Shown here piece by piece: positions 1-11,060 of a stretch of DNA of 64,000 nucleotides. This DNA is from Cannabis sativa. Lineage: Eukaryota > Streptophyta > Magnoliopsida > Rosales > Cannabaceae. The notes below the pieces were generated by a model that saw nothing but the letters and a program-made list of their open reading frames with translations, did not search any database and was not told the origin of the DNA. The stretch is from the NCBI RefSeq assembly GCF_029168945.1, contig NC_083610.1, positions 77,367,580 through 77,431,579 on the forward strand, read 5' to 3'. The position numbers were made by a program, and so were the translations under genes. Within the stretch, counting starts at the first letter, position 1; each line of letters starts with the position of its first letter.

Positions 1-524
1 GATCCTCCTCAATGTCCTCATCAATTTTATCTCTCATCCCATGTCGGCAAAGCCTATGACAATCTTCTTGAGTTCATCTAAGTTTTGATCTAATTAGTGT
101 CTTTGTAGAACCCATCTTGAACTCAAATAGCTTTTCTTTTCTAGATAGATCTTGTTGTGTGTAATGTAAAATTGTAGCCACATTTTAACAACCACAACGA
201 TATCTTCAGAAATTACTTGCCTGACAATATTATCTGCAAGGTAGAGGATAACTATCGAACATGCAAAATCTCTTGCTCTTCAGTCATCTTTCTCTGGTAG
301 CTTGCTTGGATCCTCCAACGTCTTTGCTATACATGTTGATTAAGCAATTCTCTCTTATCTTCATCCACCGTAAACTAAAATCATCGGTGCAATCAAATAT
401 ATCCCATCGGAACTTTGTTACATCTATTTTCTAAGAAATGATGTTCTTGAAAATTTCTTGATCACAAAACATTCTTCAATGAGCTCAAATCCAAACAACC
501 ACAACCTATCTCTAGTACCACTGT
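1..524 (-). mobile_element. Degenerate Ty1/copia gag fragment with PBS-like site
   Basis: Read on the minus strand, this stretch gives broken frames resembling copia Gag, with pieces like LEKK followed by NLDELKKIV in different frames, and many stops. The minus-strand sequence TGGTACTAGAGA, close to position 524, resembles the TGGTATCAGAGC site that primes copia elements with initiator Met-tRNA. This places the 5' LTR at 525-840. The element runs off the left edge of the window, so its length is unknown. It is a decayed relic. The copia assignment is inference from short similarities. Confidence 0.5.
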
Positions 525-840
525 TGGAAATTTTCCTTTACGACACCAAACTCAGCAAGATCACAACATAGTAAAGATCTAAAATCACAGGTAATGCACT
601 AATGCACTAAGATCAAGTTAAAGCTCTCCCTAGAACTATTTTTCCAATATGAATATGAAGAAGATGATTACAGAAGTACAAACTCGAAATTAGAGATAAA
701 AAGAACCTATCAAACTCTTTTGTACAAACACAAACCAATAATAACAACACCAAAAAAGTACAAAGAAAATAAAAAGGGATCTTCATCTTCTTCTTTTCTT
801 TCTTTCTTTCCTTTTCTTTTGTGCTTTTTTCCAAATAGCC
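525..840 (-). repeat. Probable copia 5' LTR (minus orientation), possibly truncated
   Basis: On the minus strand this block ends in TTTCCAACA directly next to the PBS-like site, the layout expected of a copia 5' LTR. Its outer end near 840 begins with TGG on the minus strand, but no TSD is visible, so the outer boundary is uncertain. It lies about 170 bases downstream of the stop codon of the phosphoesterase gene, so that gene's 3' end is close to or overlaps the relic. Confidence 0.45.
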
Positions 841-1012
841 ATTGATAAGAAGACATCATATGAGTTGTAAGGATTTTAATTATACTAATTCATTGTATCT
901 AATAGTTCTCCTTCCAAATCTTCTATCTGGTTGTATTCTATATAACCAAAAGGCTTCCATGTTAAGCCACAAAAAATGCATTGCGCATGGCATCACAAAG
1001 GAATTATTTCTA

Positions 1013-3269
1013 TCACTGTCTTGAACATATAAAATGAGGTATCTTCATTAAATTTAGAACTACAGTTAAGATTAATAGAATCAGAATTGATATATAAGCC
1101 ATAACAACTCGAGATTCCCTAGCAAGAGAGCAATAAATGATACTTACTGCTCTTTTGTTACTCCGGAAAATGGCAAAAATAAATCCAGGGTCATCTCTTG
1201 CATTCCATGACATGGCTGGTACAGACACTTCATAGGTCCCATCTGGATGAGTGTAAGAAGAAAATTCATGGCTGTGCGCACTGAATATAATCCTGCAATC
1301 AGAGGTAAAAAGCACAAATGCAAAACCCATAAGCTTGTGGTTGAAGAAGACACACCTTGAGAAGATTAAATGAATATATATGAACTACCATCGACTGTGA
1401 GGAAATATAATCCAGCTCTTTTCCTATTCACTAGTTTTCTTCTTGTAAATCCTTTTTTACTCTTACAAAATATCCCAAAAATCCCATACACAAATATTAG
1501 GGACCTTGAGCTCAATACCGAGACACGCCAAACCCTATAAACTTTAGGAAGCATGAAATTCATAATTCTTCACTAAATGGCCATCAGCCATGTGGAAACG
1601 TACCACAAGCATAAAACAGAGAGCCTAGTAAGTGGTTTTCCATTTGAATCCTATCACTTGTGCACTTTATGGAGGCACCACACAATCAACCGCAGAAGAT
1701 CAAACCTCCGTGGAACCTCTAATTTAAGTAGGCAGACACGTGAAAACTTGCAAAAATAATTGACCAATAACTAATCATCAATGACTATAAGAAGGATCGG
1801 GAGAAGTTCAACGTACAAAACAGGAGGCAATTTATCCTACTAGTAGGGTCATTTCGATATGAGAGAAAGAGGTTAGACCTGGTGCTGATCAAATCATGGC
1901 ATTTAAGATTAGTCCTACCTTGGTTTAAGAGCTTGAAATATGTATTGAGTAGCATTTGCAGGGAGATTGTGCAGCAACTCGTACGGCCCATCCCCAACAG
2001 ATCCCCTAAACACAAAAGTTCAAGCTTAGTTTCATTATTTAGATTTCATAGACTAACATGGATAATACCAACTAATAAACAAGACAAGAAAGAAGTAAAG
2101 CTAATAACAATTCTAAATCAAATGGAACCATCTAAACATGGTAACAAGTTCAAACTTAATAAATTTTGCAAACCATGCTATTTGCTAATCATTGTGGTAT
2201 AGGTTCATATATCAAAATGAAGAAAAACATTTGAACATAGTTAAAATTTCAAACTTGTCAACTTAACTTTCTTTCAGATACTAATTTATAAGAATAAATG
2301 AAACAATTAACAAAGAAAATCAATTTATTAAATGGTTTGTGTTTAGCTTGCAAGAAAATGAAAGAAGAAGTTCACTAACTCACTAACCTGCCATCATCCA
2401 CAATGTTTGGAAATGGTATTTGGCATAATGGGAAATGAAGTAAGAGTACTGGACCAGACCCAGAAGAAATATCCTTCTCCTTCCACTGTAATCCACCAAC
2501 ACTTTCCCTGCCATGGTCAGATTCATCAATCACCACTTCCTCAAAATTCTCCCTTTCAGTTCGGAGATCCACATTCTCCCTCTCGATGACCTTCTCCACA
2601 CTAAACCTCAAATCATCGTTACCACAGAGCAGAGCCACGGCATTGAGGGAAACGAAGCTGACGTTATTGATTTCAAAAGCGCCACAACCTGCCGAATCCA
2701 GACCCGGAAACCTCCCGGCAACCCAATTGACAGATTTCCGATTAAGCTCGCCGCAGCGCCCGAGATCCCGGTCGCCGAGAACGACGTGAAGAGGAAGATC
2801 CAGAAAGGGACCCAACAGCTGATCAAACTGGTGGAGCACTGACTCCCATTTGGGCTTGTTCAATTCCCAACCTTTGGCCGAAACATCTCCCAAAACCACC
2901 AGCATATCGGGCGCCAAACTTTGATAAGACTTCTATACTAAGTAACAAATTGAAATTTCAGTCTTAACAAACTAAAAAAGAAGATAAGAAGAAGACGAAA
3001 GAAAGAGACTTTACCCTGAAAAATTTGGACATGTAATAATCTGAGAAAAGTCGATGGAGAAAAGTAGAGTCGGAACCCGTAAGGAGTAGATTAGCTACCA
3101 TCATGACCTTGAGGTCATCGGGGTGATTTTCTTGGGTGAATCCGAATTCGGATTCAGATTCATGATTGAGAACAGTCTTGCACGACGGAGCTGAGATCCA
3201 TTCTTCGTGAATGATGAGAGCTAAAACCAGGGTTAGCGAAAGCAATGGCCTCCACCACACTACTTCCAT
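1013..3269 (-). CDS. Cdc1/Ted1/MPPE1-like metallophosphoesterase, membrane protein
   Basis: Four exons on the minus strand: 3269-3015, 2932-2388, 2005-1919 and 1292-1013. All introns are GT-AG, the phases agree, and the spliced CDS is 1167 nt (388 residues plus TGA). Residues 8-20 form a hydrophobic signal-anchor and 358-378 a C-terminal membrane helix, so the catalytic domain should face the lumen of the secretory pathway. Family landmarks are VLGD (98-101), a second VLGDRD block, LLLHFPL, and SAHSHEF (300-306), the GHxH-like metal site. Yeast and animal relatives (Cdc1, Ted1, MPPE1) act in GPI-anchor remodelling; that role is inferred here. The usual Asp of the first motif reads Asn (VAN, residue 60) and the usual GNHD reads GDRD, so metal binding may be altered. 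I recall plant homologues (At1g53710-like) sharing this pattern but cannot check. The start is the first ATG, and the signal-anchor follows it directly. Confidence 0.85.
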
Positions 3270-3317
3270 TAATGCCTGGGATTTTCAAGGTATAATGAAG
3301 AGAAAGCAGGGTTTTTG

Positions 3318-3324
3318 TATATAT
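3318..3324 (-). promoter_or_regulatory. TATA-like box of the phosphoesterase gene
   Basis: The minus strand carries ATATATA about 50 bases upstream of the start codon at 3269. This spacing would leave a very short 5' leader. No other core promoter element was recognised in 3270-3450. The assignment rests on position and composition only. Confidence 0.35.
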
Positions 3325-3719
3325 GGGTTTAGAAGATAAAGCAGGGTTTTAACACTGGCAGAGACAGTTGACTTCTGTCTCTACGCCTTCGTAAAATTTG
3401 GAACTTTGAGACTGGACGGCGATTGACTTTTTGTAACCGTTCTTTCCTTGGGTATGGATTTGGTTCCCTAAGTTCTACAATCTAAAAGATTTTTTTTCCT
3501 TTGCAAAATTTGGTTGGACCTAAGTTTTTTTTTTTTTCAATACAAATTTTCTTTTTCCTGGATTAAACATAAAAATTTACTTTTCTTAATTATTCGGTTA
3601 CATTTTTTTCCTACTAAAATTCAACTTCGAACTATAGGGTTATGTTAGAGATTTTAGTAATTTGGTATACTGCTAAGTCTGCTATTGAGGTCATCTGTTA
3701 GAGGTTATAGTGAGGTTAG

Positions 3720-3945
3720 GAAAATTATAATAAATGGTCTCAAATTATAGGGTGATGTTAGTAAATGTCTCCATTTCAAAATTTGTAGGAAAATATCATT
3801 TTTTTTTTTTGATTATTTATATTATTTTTTGTCACATAAAAAATTAATATTTTTTTTCCATATTTTTTTTAGAATTATAAGTAAATTACTTAATGATTAT
3901 ATTTTTTATTTAATTTTTTATGAGTTGTTGTGGGTTGTTGGTATA
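3720..3945. repeat. Dispersed repeat R, copy 1
   Basis: This AT-rich block is clearly related to 6583-6848. Shared landmarks in the same order include GTAAATG, CACATAAAAAAT, a T-run followed by TTTTAGAATTA, and GTAAATTACTTAA. It is non-coding. It may be a remnant of a DNA transposon, but no terminal inverted repeats were found. From 3946 to 4281 there is only AT-rich sequence rich in TATATA and no gene. Confidence 0.55.
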
Positions 3946-4281
3946 TAGATTTTGTTATACAGTATTATTATTCTTAGATGATATTTATTTTTTATTTTGT
4001 TATGTATAATAGTGATATATAATTTTCTTAACATAATATAAATATTTTAATATATGTATATAATTTTATTGGGATGCTACAGATATTTAATTATTATTTT
4101 TATATATTTTAATTGTATGATATATATTTATTTTAAATAATATTTAATTAGTTTCTATTTTCTTATATACGATGGTGGTATATAATTTTGTTATTATGGT
4201 ATATATATTTTAATTGTGGTATATAATTTGGTTAATGTATACATATATATTAATAATATATATTTTTTTATTATTATTAGT

Positions 4282-5030
4282 TGTTGACCGAGGTTTTTGG
4301 CAACCAATAAAATAATAATAATTTAGAGAGCTGTAAGAAATTAAGGGAGAGATTTTTACGTGGTTGGGGCGTTAATGAGCCTTAGTCCACGAGTCTGTGT
4401 ATTTATGATAGTATTTAATACAGAGAATGTTCTTGGTGAGTTTTTTTTTACTCTTCTAGTTCTTATAAAACCCAAAATTCTCGACCCCTCTTTAATGAGC
4501 TTTGGGGGTATTTATAGTGTTTTTGTGGGGTGATCCCTAAAATTAAGGTACATGCATTTCTGTAACCATCAGTAAAGTCACACATTCCCAATGAATATAT
4601 CATAGGTAATGCATGGTCTAATCCCTAGGTTCTGTAGGGATTTTATGAGGGCAGTCCTTAATCCTTTTTGACTGATGTGATTCCTCACAAAGTAGCCGTC
4701 ACTAGACTTTATTGATCATAGCCTAGTAGGTACAGATTAGGGGTTGTGCCGTCAGACTTTATTATGTATGGCAGTTTCAATACGCCTCCTCCCATGCGGC
4801 ATTAAATGCGAGATAACTGTTCAGATGGAATCTGACACCACCCGGAGATGCTTTATTGCCATCCTGCTCTCCGGGAGCATACGAGACTTACATGCCTTCT
4901 CCAGGAGGCATGTCTAAAGTAATCCTTCGCTCTAAGAAGACTTAGCTGTTTTATTTAAATGCTAAACCCTTTCCGTCCATGTGTCATCATCCGGTTGGTC
5001 CACGTATTTCGGGCAAAATCAGGGGCAACA
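4282..5030 (-). mobile_element. Solo LTR of a G-family (Tat-like) Ty3/gypsy element
   Basis: On the minus strand this 749-bp block starts TGTTGCCCCTGA and ends CGGTCAACA, matching the ends of the G1 and G2 LTRs, and shares internal landmarks such as ACGTGGACC. It is flanked on both sides by the identical 5-bp TSD TTAGT (4277-4281 and 5031-5035). One LTR with an intact TSD and no internal region is the product expected from recombination between the two LTRs of a complete element. It is clearly more diverged than the G1 and G2 LTRs, so it is an older insertion. Confidence 0.88.
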
Positions 5031-5035
5031 TTAGT

Positions 5036-5428
5036 ATATATATTTTGGTGAATGGTATAAATATTTTTTGTTATGCTGCAAATATCTTTTTATTGTATTA
5101 TAAAAAAAAATTATTAACTTTTGTGTTAATTTTAAAGTAGTAACGAACAATGATTGGTTTGGCAAAATTTAACAATTTTATTAATAATTTTAAATTTTAT
5201 ATTTTTTTTCATAAATTTATTATATGAAAATACAAAAAATTGATCTTTAAAGTGCAAAAAATGCTTAATTTATTTCTTAATTTTGACTATTTAAAAAATT
5301 GAGAATAAATTTATGAAAAACTAAAATAATGATAAAAACATTCAAATAGATAAATAAATTTGTAAAAATAGTGTATTATATTTTTTAAAATGTAAAAAAT
5401 GAAGTAAAAAATAACAAAGATTAAAACA
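5036..5428. other. AT-rich intergenic DNA, no gene seen
   Basis: Very AT-rich sequence with homopolymer runs. I see no open frame of note, RNA gene or clear repeat structure. Confidence 0.6.
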
Positions 5429-5437
5429 TTAAAAAAA

Positions 5438-5963
5438 GAGTAATTTGCGGCGAAACCCCCTTATGTTTTAATTTTTACACACTTAATCTCCTTATTTTTT
5501 TTTTTTGTGGCAAAATCCTCTTATGTTTTATTTTTAATACACTTAACCCCCCTTTTTTTTTGTGGCAAAACTCCCTTATGTTTCAATTTTTATACACTTA
5601 ACCCCTCTATTTTTTTTTTGGTGGCAAAACCCCCTTCAGTTTACTAATGTTTGCAAATTTAAAGTTTTAGTTAGATATTACCGTTAAATACTAACTGGAT
5701 TATTATTGTATCGACTTCGAGGTTTTACCGTTACATATACATAGGTGTATACAGTGGTCATCCAGTTGATATTTAACGGTAATATTTAACTAAGGTGTCA
5801 AATTTAGAAAGAAAAATAAACATAAGGGGATTTTGCCACCAAAAAAAAGGGTTAAGTGTATAAAAATTAAAACATAAGGGGGTTTCGCCACCAAAAAAAA
5901 TAAATAAGGAGGTTAAGTGTATAAAAATTAAAACATAAGGAGGTTTTTTGCCGCAAATCCCTC
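5438..5963. mobile_element. Mutator-type MITE with 9-bp TSD
   Basis: The element begins GAGTAATTTGCGGC and ends with the near-inverse GCCGCAAATCCCTC. It is flanked by a perfect 9-bp direct repeat TTAAAAAAA (5429-5437 and 5964-5972), the TSD length typical of Mutator-like elements. Each arm contains several copies of a subrepeat built on a CCCTTATGTTTTAA-like core, a TACACTTAACCCC core and a T-run followed by GTGGCAAAA, so the whole element can fold into one long hairpin. The centre (about 5650-5790) is unique. There is no coding capacity, so it would depend on a transposase supplied elsewhere. Confidence 0.8.
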
Positions 5964-6035
5964 TTAAAAAAAATTAAACATTGCTCAAATATAAGTATGG
6001 CATATGATAACATACAAGTATGGAGGAATTGCGCT

Positions 6036-6186
6036 TACTTATTTTTAGTACAAGTAGCTACGGGGGTCGCTATGACTTTTTATTATCGCTCGACCGTTGT
6101 GGAGGCTTTTACTTTTGTTCAATATATAATGACTGAAGTTAACTTTGGTTGGTTAATCAGATCAGTTCATCGATGGTCGGCAAATA
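6036..6186 (+). pseudogene. petB: Nuclear plastid DNA fragment: cytochrome b6 (petB) piece
   Basis: About 50 codons read as part of chloroplast cytochrome b6, including [26 protein letters not shown] and RSVHRWSA, the conserved stretch around a haem-ligand histidine region. Both ends of the gene are missing, and several residues differ from the highly conserved plastid protein. It sits in AT-rich nuclear DNA between a MITE and repeat R copy 2. This is a NUPT, an old transfer of plastid DNA to the nucleus. It is not expected to make a functional protein, although the frame happens to stay open from 5997 to 6227. Confidence 0.88.
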
Positions 6187-6227
6187 TATTCATTCAATTA
6201 TTTTTTTTATCTGATTACTTTTTATAA

Positions 6228-6582
6228 ATAAAATAAAAAATTATTTTCCACTTTTGGATAAATAAAATTTAGAGAAAAATACTTATATAAATACTTAAAA
6301 TAATTTAGTTTTTAACAATCGTTTATAATTTTTTGAAAATAAAGATACATAGAAATATAAAATAGAAAAAATAATCTTAAAAAGAATTTAATCTATAAAT
6401 ATATAAATAATAATGAAAATAAATAATATTTATTTATAAATAAATTTAATTTAAGTAGATATTATTTAAAAAAAATTATTACTTCTAAAATATAAATAAT
6501 ATATTACATATTATTTTATTTTTATATAAAAAAAATCTTTATTGGATAAAACATTAATTAGTGACCAATGAATAATAGAAAC
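6228..6582. other. AT-rich intergenic DNA, no gene seen
   Basis: Extremely AT-rich sequence with short direct motifs only. No coding or RNA features recognised. Confidence 0.6.
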
Positions 6583-6848
6583 GAGAAATTATAGCAAATG
6601 ATCACAAATCATAGTACTATGTAAGTAAATGTTCTCATTTGAAAACTTGTAGAGAAATAACCCTTTTACACTATTTATTATTTATATTGTCTTTCGCCAC
6701 ATAAAAAATATCAATAATTTTTTTTCATATTTTTTTTAGAATTAGAAGTAAATTACTTAAAGATTATGGCATATCTATATTAGTTTTGTTAAAATCTTTT
6801 TTATTTAAAGTTATGTCAATTTTTTTAATTCATTATGGGTTGTTGTGG
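6583..6848. repeat. Dispersed repeat R, copy 2, interrupted by element C
   Basis: This copy is related to 3720-3945. Similarity continues through GGTTGTTGTGG and stops where the LTR of element C begins (6849). This shows that C inserted into an existing copy of R and helps to fix the LTR boundary. Confidence 0.5.
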
Positions 6849-7525
6849 TGTTATCCTATTTTTTGCACCATGACGTGGCAATGCGTACTAGTGACACGTG
6901 TCTGTTATTCCTTATGCTTGACAGGAAAAATGTTCCAAACAGACTTCGATAATACATCTACACGGACAAAGTCTGCCTGACCGAGCAAAGCAAGGGCAGA
7001 TGATCCGAACAACAAATGAAGTCATTCCTCTAAGCCGTGCATCAAGACTTAACTACTTCAGGATTGATATCGTGAAGCTCAAGAACAATCCCTACAATTA
7101 TGGGATTGTATCAAAGGGATATGGAAAGCTGTCTGAATCCCCCATTTTATGTATTCTAAATATGTAATGTATGTTCTTACAAATTATAGATATTGTAAAT
7201 AAAAGGGAAACCTTCCCTCATGCATTTAGCCCTATAAATAGTGATCCATCCTCACTGTAAAAGGGGTGGAAATAATTACTTTAGAGAGATCTAAGAGAAA
7301 ATACTCAGCGAGTTCATTGTGAGAGCTTTGACAGAGGAAACACTATATTCTTTGTTCTCAAGTCAATACAATCTAAGGAAAGTAGGCTATTACCAAACTA
7401 AAAGGGATTGAACCTTTATCAAATCTTGTGTTCTTTATTACTTACTGCGTTTTGCTCTGTCTTAGTTACATTTCTTATCACTTATTAATTGACTCACTAT
7501 TGTTGGCTAAAAGCCAGGTCAACAT
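6849..7525 (+). repeat. 5' LTR of element C (Tat-lineage Ty3/gypsy)
   Basis: The block begins TGTTATCC and ends AGGTCAACA, with the TG...CA form of an LTR. It carries a TATA box (CTATAAATA near 7232-7240). The next bases, TTTTGATGCTTTCATTGAG, match at 18 of 19 positions the sequence that follows the G2 LTR, so this is the 5' LTR of a related but distinct Tat-like family. No 3' LTR of C is present in the window. Confidence 0.75.
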
Positions 7526-7694
7526 TTTGATGCTTTCATTGAGAGGAAAAATCCAAGTTTGTTCTTTGCCTTAAGTTTTAGCAGACACACAGAATGGTGG
7601 TATAGACTCGCAGATGCGTGGTTGACCAGGGTGACTCACTACTGACAGATCATGCCTTACAAACCCTTAGAAATACAAGGATCCCACCAAGAAC
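7526..7694 (+). pseudogene. Element C, leader and start of gag (broken)
   Basis: After the primer-binding region comes ATGGTGG at about 7594, in the same context as the gag start of G2 at 30379. The frame has a stop within four codons. The block ends at 7694, where the remnant of the element A LTR begins. The rest of C's gag resumes at 22651, with a large part of Gag missing in between. Confidence 0.6.
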
Positions 7695-7806
7695 CAATCC
7701 TAAACTTTATATGTGTTTATTTCATCGTTTTAGAAAGTTCATATTTAGGGTGTTAATAAACATACTTGTGAGTAGATCTAAGATCCTGGTAAAATAATTT
7801 CCAACA
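7695..7806 (+). repeat. Remnant of the 5' LTR of element A
   Basis: The 112 bases match the last part of A's 3' LTR (about 22540-22650), ending TTTCCAACA. The outer ~1.7 kb of this LTR is missing. The loss is best explained by a deletion that also removed part of C's gag. Confidence 0.8.
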
Positions 7807-7808
7807 AC

Positions 7809-7830
7809 TGGCCTCAGAGCCATGGTAATT
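7809..7830 (+). other. Primer-binding-site-like sequence of element A
   Basis: Directly after the LTR comes TGGCCTCAGAGCC, which resembles the initiator-Met-tRNA site TGGTATCAGAGC used by most plant copia elements, with two changes. Element B carries the same variant on the minus strand at 50331-50320, so the change is a family trait and not a private mutation. Confidence 0.65.
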
Positions 7831-8149
7831 GATTTACTTGCAAGAAATTTAGACTTTAAAATGATTGTTTGTTTGTTTTTGGATGGTATCATGTTGTATT
7901 GAGTGTTATTTGATGATTGATTGATGTTTGTAAATTTTCGTGAAAAATAATTGCGATTCTGTTTCTGGAATTATTTTTATTGGATAGTATGGAAAAAATT
8001 AAGCAAGTTACTTTTTTACAGAACTCAATTTCGATTTAATTTGAATTAGTTATGATTTTTTGAAGATTCGAAAAAATCGGAGCTGTGCTAAAATTTTCCT
8101 GCGATCGCGAAAACTGTCCGTACAGCTCACAATTTTTTCGTTTTTCTTC

Positions 8150-11060
8150 GTTTTTTCATGATTTTTCATGAAATTAACTTCCGATTTTCTGTGTAGTTCT
8201 ATATTTATACTATTACTATTCCTAATTCAATTCTAATTATCATTTTGAATTAATTTAATATTTTTTAAATTTAATTCAAGATATTAGTGTAATTTGAATT
8301 TGAAAATAGTTAGTATCTATCTTTTTGCTTAATTATCTATCTTATTTTTAAATTTGATTATATCTTATCTTATTTTTAAATTTAAGGTCAGATTTTAAAT
8401 TTTTTAAATTAATTTTTTTTTTAAAATAATTTGACCTTATTTAAATTTAAAATAAGATAACTATAATCATGTAATTTTAAATAGATATAAGATATTTTGC
8501 TAACTTTTAAATTTTGTTATTTTATTTATTTAAATTACATTTAAAATCTGAAAAAAGATATTCATTTATCTTTTCTAATTTTTTATTTAATTTTTATTTA
8601 TAAAATAACATTCAAATTTTAAAAGTAGTTAGCAAATTTTGAAATGATATTTAGGTTGGTTGAAACCTAATTTTTCAAAATTGTAGGTTTAATTTTAAAT
8701 TTAAATTTTTTTTGAAAATTTTCGAAATTTTTTTTATTTTATTTAATTTTTTGAAAATAAATATTTTATTTATTTAATTAATTATTTCAAAATTAATTAT
8801 TTAATTTAAAATTAAATAAATCCTACATCCAACTATCCAGCTAACCTTGTTGCAGGAGTATGTGTTTTAGCTTGTTTGTAAGTTTTCAAAACCTATTATT
8901 ACTTGATTGCAAACAGCCATGGTTACTTTTTGCCAGATCTAATAATCTGATGGCTCCCTTGGTCAAGTAAATAATTTGTAACAGGTATATTTACAATCTT
9001 CTTTCATCTGTGTATGACCTAGCAACATGATAGGATCCATCCAAAGTGTGCCTGTGTGAGCCTATGTGTTTAATTTCATTATAGATGCATATAGGTTGCT
9101 GTTGCTAAAATAAATTATCATAGTTCTTGATAGAATTTATTTAGGCCCATTTAGTTTTTGGGCCTATTCAATTAATAACAGTTGTTCTTATTAAGGTTAA
9201 ATTCCTCTCTTTTGGGCCTTTTGTGAGAGTTGTGAGCCATAGTAGTGGGTACGACATACTGAACCCAGCACCCCCTCACATGAACCACCCCAATTGTGAA
9301 GGCTCATTTGCCTGATTTGAACAACTGTACTAGGTTAATTACACTAGTTTAACCCAATAAAATTGATTAGCAACATAATTAATTTCAATTATTTTGAAAT
9401 TAATTTAAGAAAATTATAGTTTAAATAATTCTTTATTCTAAGCTAAACTATATGTATTTTCTTGTATTTAATTAAATATAGAATTATAACCATCTAGATT
9501 CTTTCTGTAACTTAATTTAATTTTTTCATTAAATATTCTTATTTAAGTTGATATTTAGTTATCTACAACTAACCAACTTAAATCTGAATATCTTTTGAAT
9601 TTCAAATTTCAAAATTAAGTTGAGGAATTTTAGGTATTGGTTATTAAGATTCTTTAGATATTTTTTAAGTTAATATATTTTCGAATATTAACTTAAAATG
9701 GAATATTTTAGATATTCTTTAAGTTAATATCTTTTCGAATATTAACTTAAAATGGAATATTTTCAAATTAAGTGGTTACAACTTAATTTTTGATATTTAA
9801 TTAAATTTAAATTTGAAAAATATTTAAGTTCTAGATTTTTTCTAATACAACTTAAATTAGATATTATTTTTTCAAATTTTGTGAAAAAGATACTTAGTTA
9901 AATAAGATATTTTCTAGATAGTTATTTCTAGACTACTTATTATTTCTATTATTAAATATGAAAATATTATACATTGTGAAATTAATTATTTTAAATAATT
10001 AATTTTGGTACAATTTATTTTTTTCTAGTATTAAACTAGAGATTAATAATTAAGTCTTCTCTACACTTAATTATTTATTTCTTGCATTTAATACATTTAA
10101 TTAATTTAAAAATTAAATATCTAAGTTGATTTTCATCATGATACTTAAATATTTCTTTTTCATGACACTTAATTAAATAGAAAATTATTTTTAGTTGAAA
10201 TTTATTTTTTCAACTAAATTTAAATAATTTTCAAAATATATTTTTTCTTTATTTTATTAATCATTTTTCGAAATTGCATTTCTTAAATGCTGGAATTTTG
10301 AATTTTATCTTGAAAAATAGATTAAGTTGTAAATTAATTATTTATTTTAATTAATTTTTGGACCAACTTAAATCAATAATTTTTTCATTTATTGATTAAT
10401 TTAAAATAAATTGAATTAAAGTATATTATTAGAAATTGAATTAATTAGTCAAAGGAAAATTTAGATAGATGATATTTTTGCTTGAAGTATTTTTCTAGTG
10501 TATTTAATTAAATAGAAAATTAATATTTAAGTTGATTTTCATCATCATACTTAAATATTTAAAAAATTTCTTATATATTTAATTAAATAAGAAAATTATA
10601 TTTTTTGTTGTAAATTAATTTTATTAATTAATTTTGGGCCAACATTAAATTAGAATAATTTTTCCAGGATTTATTTTTTATTTTAACATGCATTTTTCGA
10701 AAATTGTATTCTTAAATACTTTAATTTTTCGAAATGCAATATATATTTATAGAAAATAAAATTTGAGTTGTAAATTAATTTAAATTAATTTTGTAACAAC
10801 TTAAATTGAATATTTTTCTAAATATTTATTGGAAATTATTACTAAGATGGAAATAATTCATGTTATTTTCATATCCATCTAAGTAAAATTTATAAATATT
10901 AAATTAAAATTTATATTTAGAATTTTTCATTCTAAATTGAAAATTTTAATTAAATAAATATATATTTAAAATAAATAGATTAAATAAAGAGAATCAAAGA
11001 AAATACAACTCTCTTTAAATAATGAGCTTTATTATTAAGATATTCGATCTCCATTGTTGG
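8150..11060 (+). repeat. AT-rich non-coding internal region of element A
   Basis: Almost 3 kb without an open frame, built from recurring short blocks such as TTTAATTAAATA, AACTTAAAT and TTGATTTTCATCAT. A tandem duplication of about 56 bp lies at 9650-9770, each unit with the near-palindrome TAAGTTAATAT...ATATTAACTTA. The matching region in B (about 47200-49900, reversed) has the same make-up, so it moves as part of the element. A few host-like unique bits occur at about 8820-9350. Confidence 0.65.

Noticed and set aside
1144..1563. Other minus-strand frames beside the phosphoesterase exons
   Set aside because: They fall in its introns or in alternative frames. The spliced model accounts for the conserved residues.
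9650..9770. Palindromic tandem repeat as a regulatory RNA or origin
   Set aside because: Part of the AT-rich non-coding region that moves with elements A and B; no further support.
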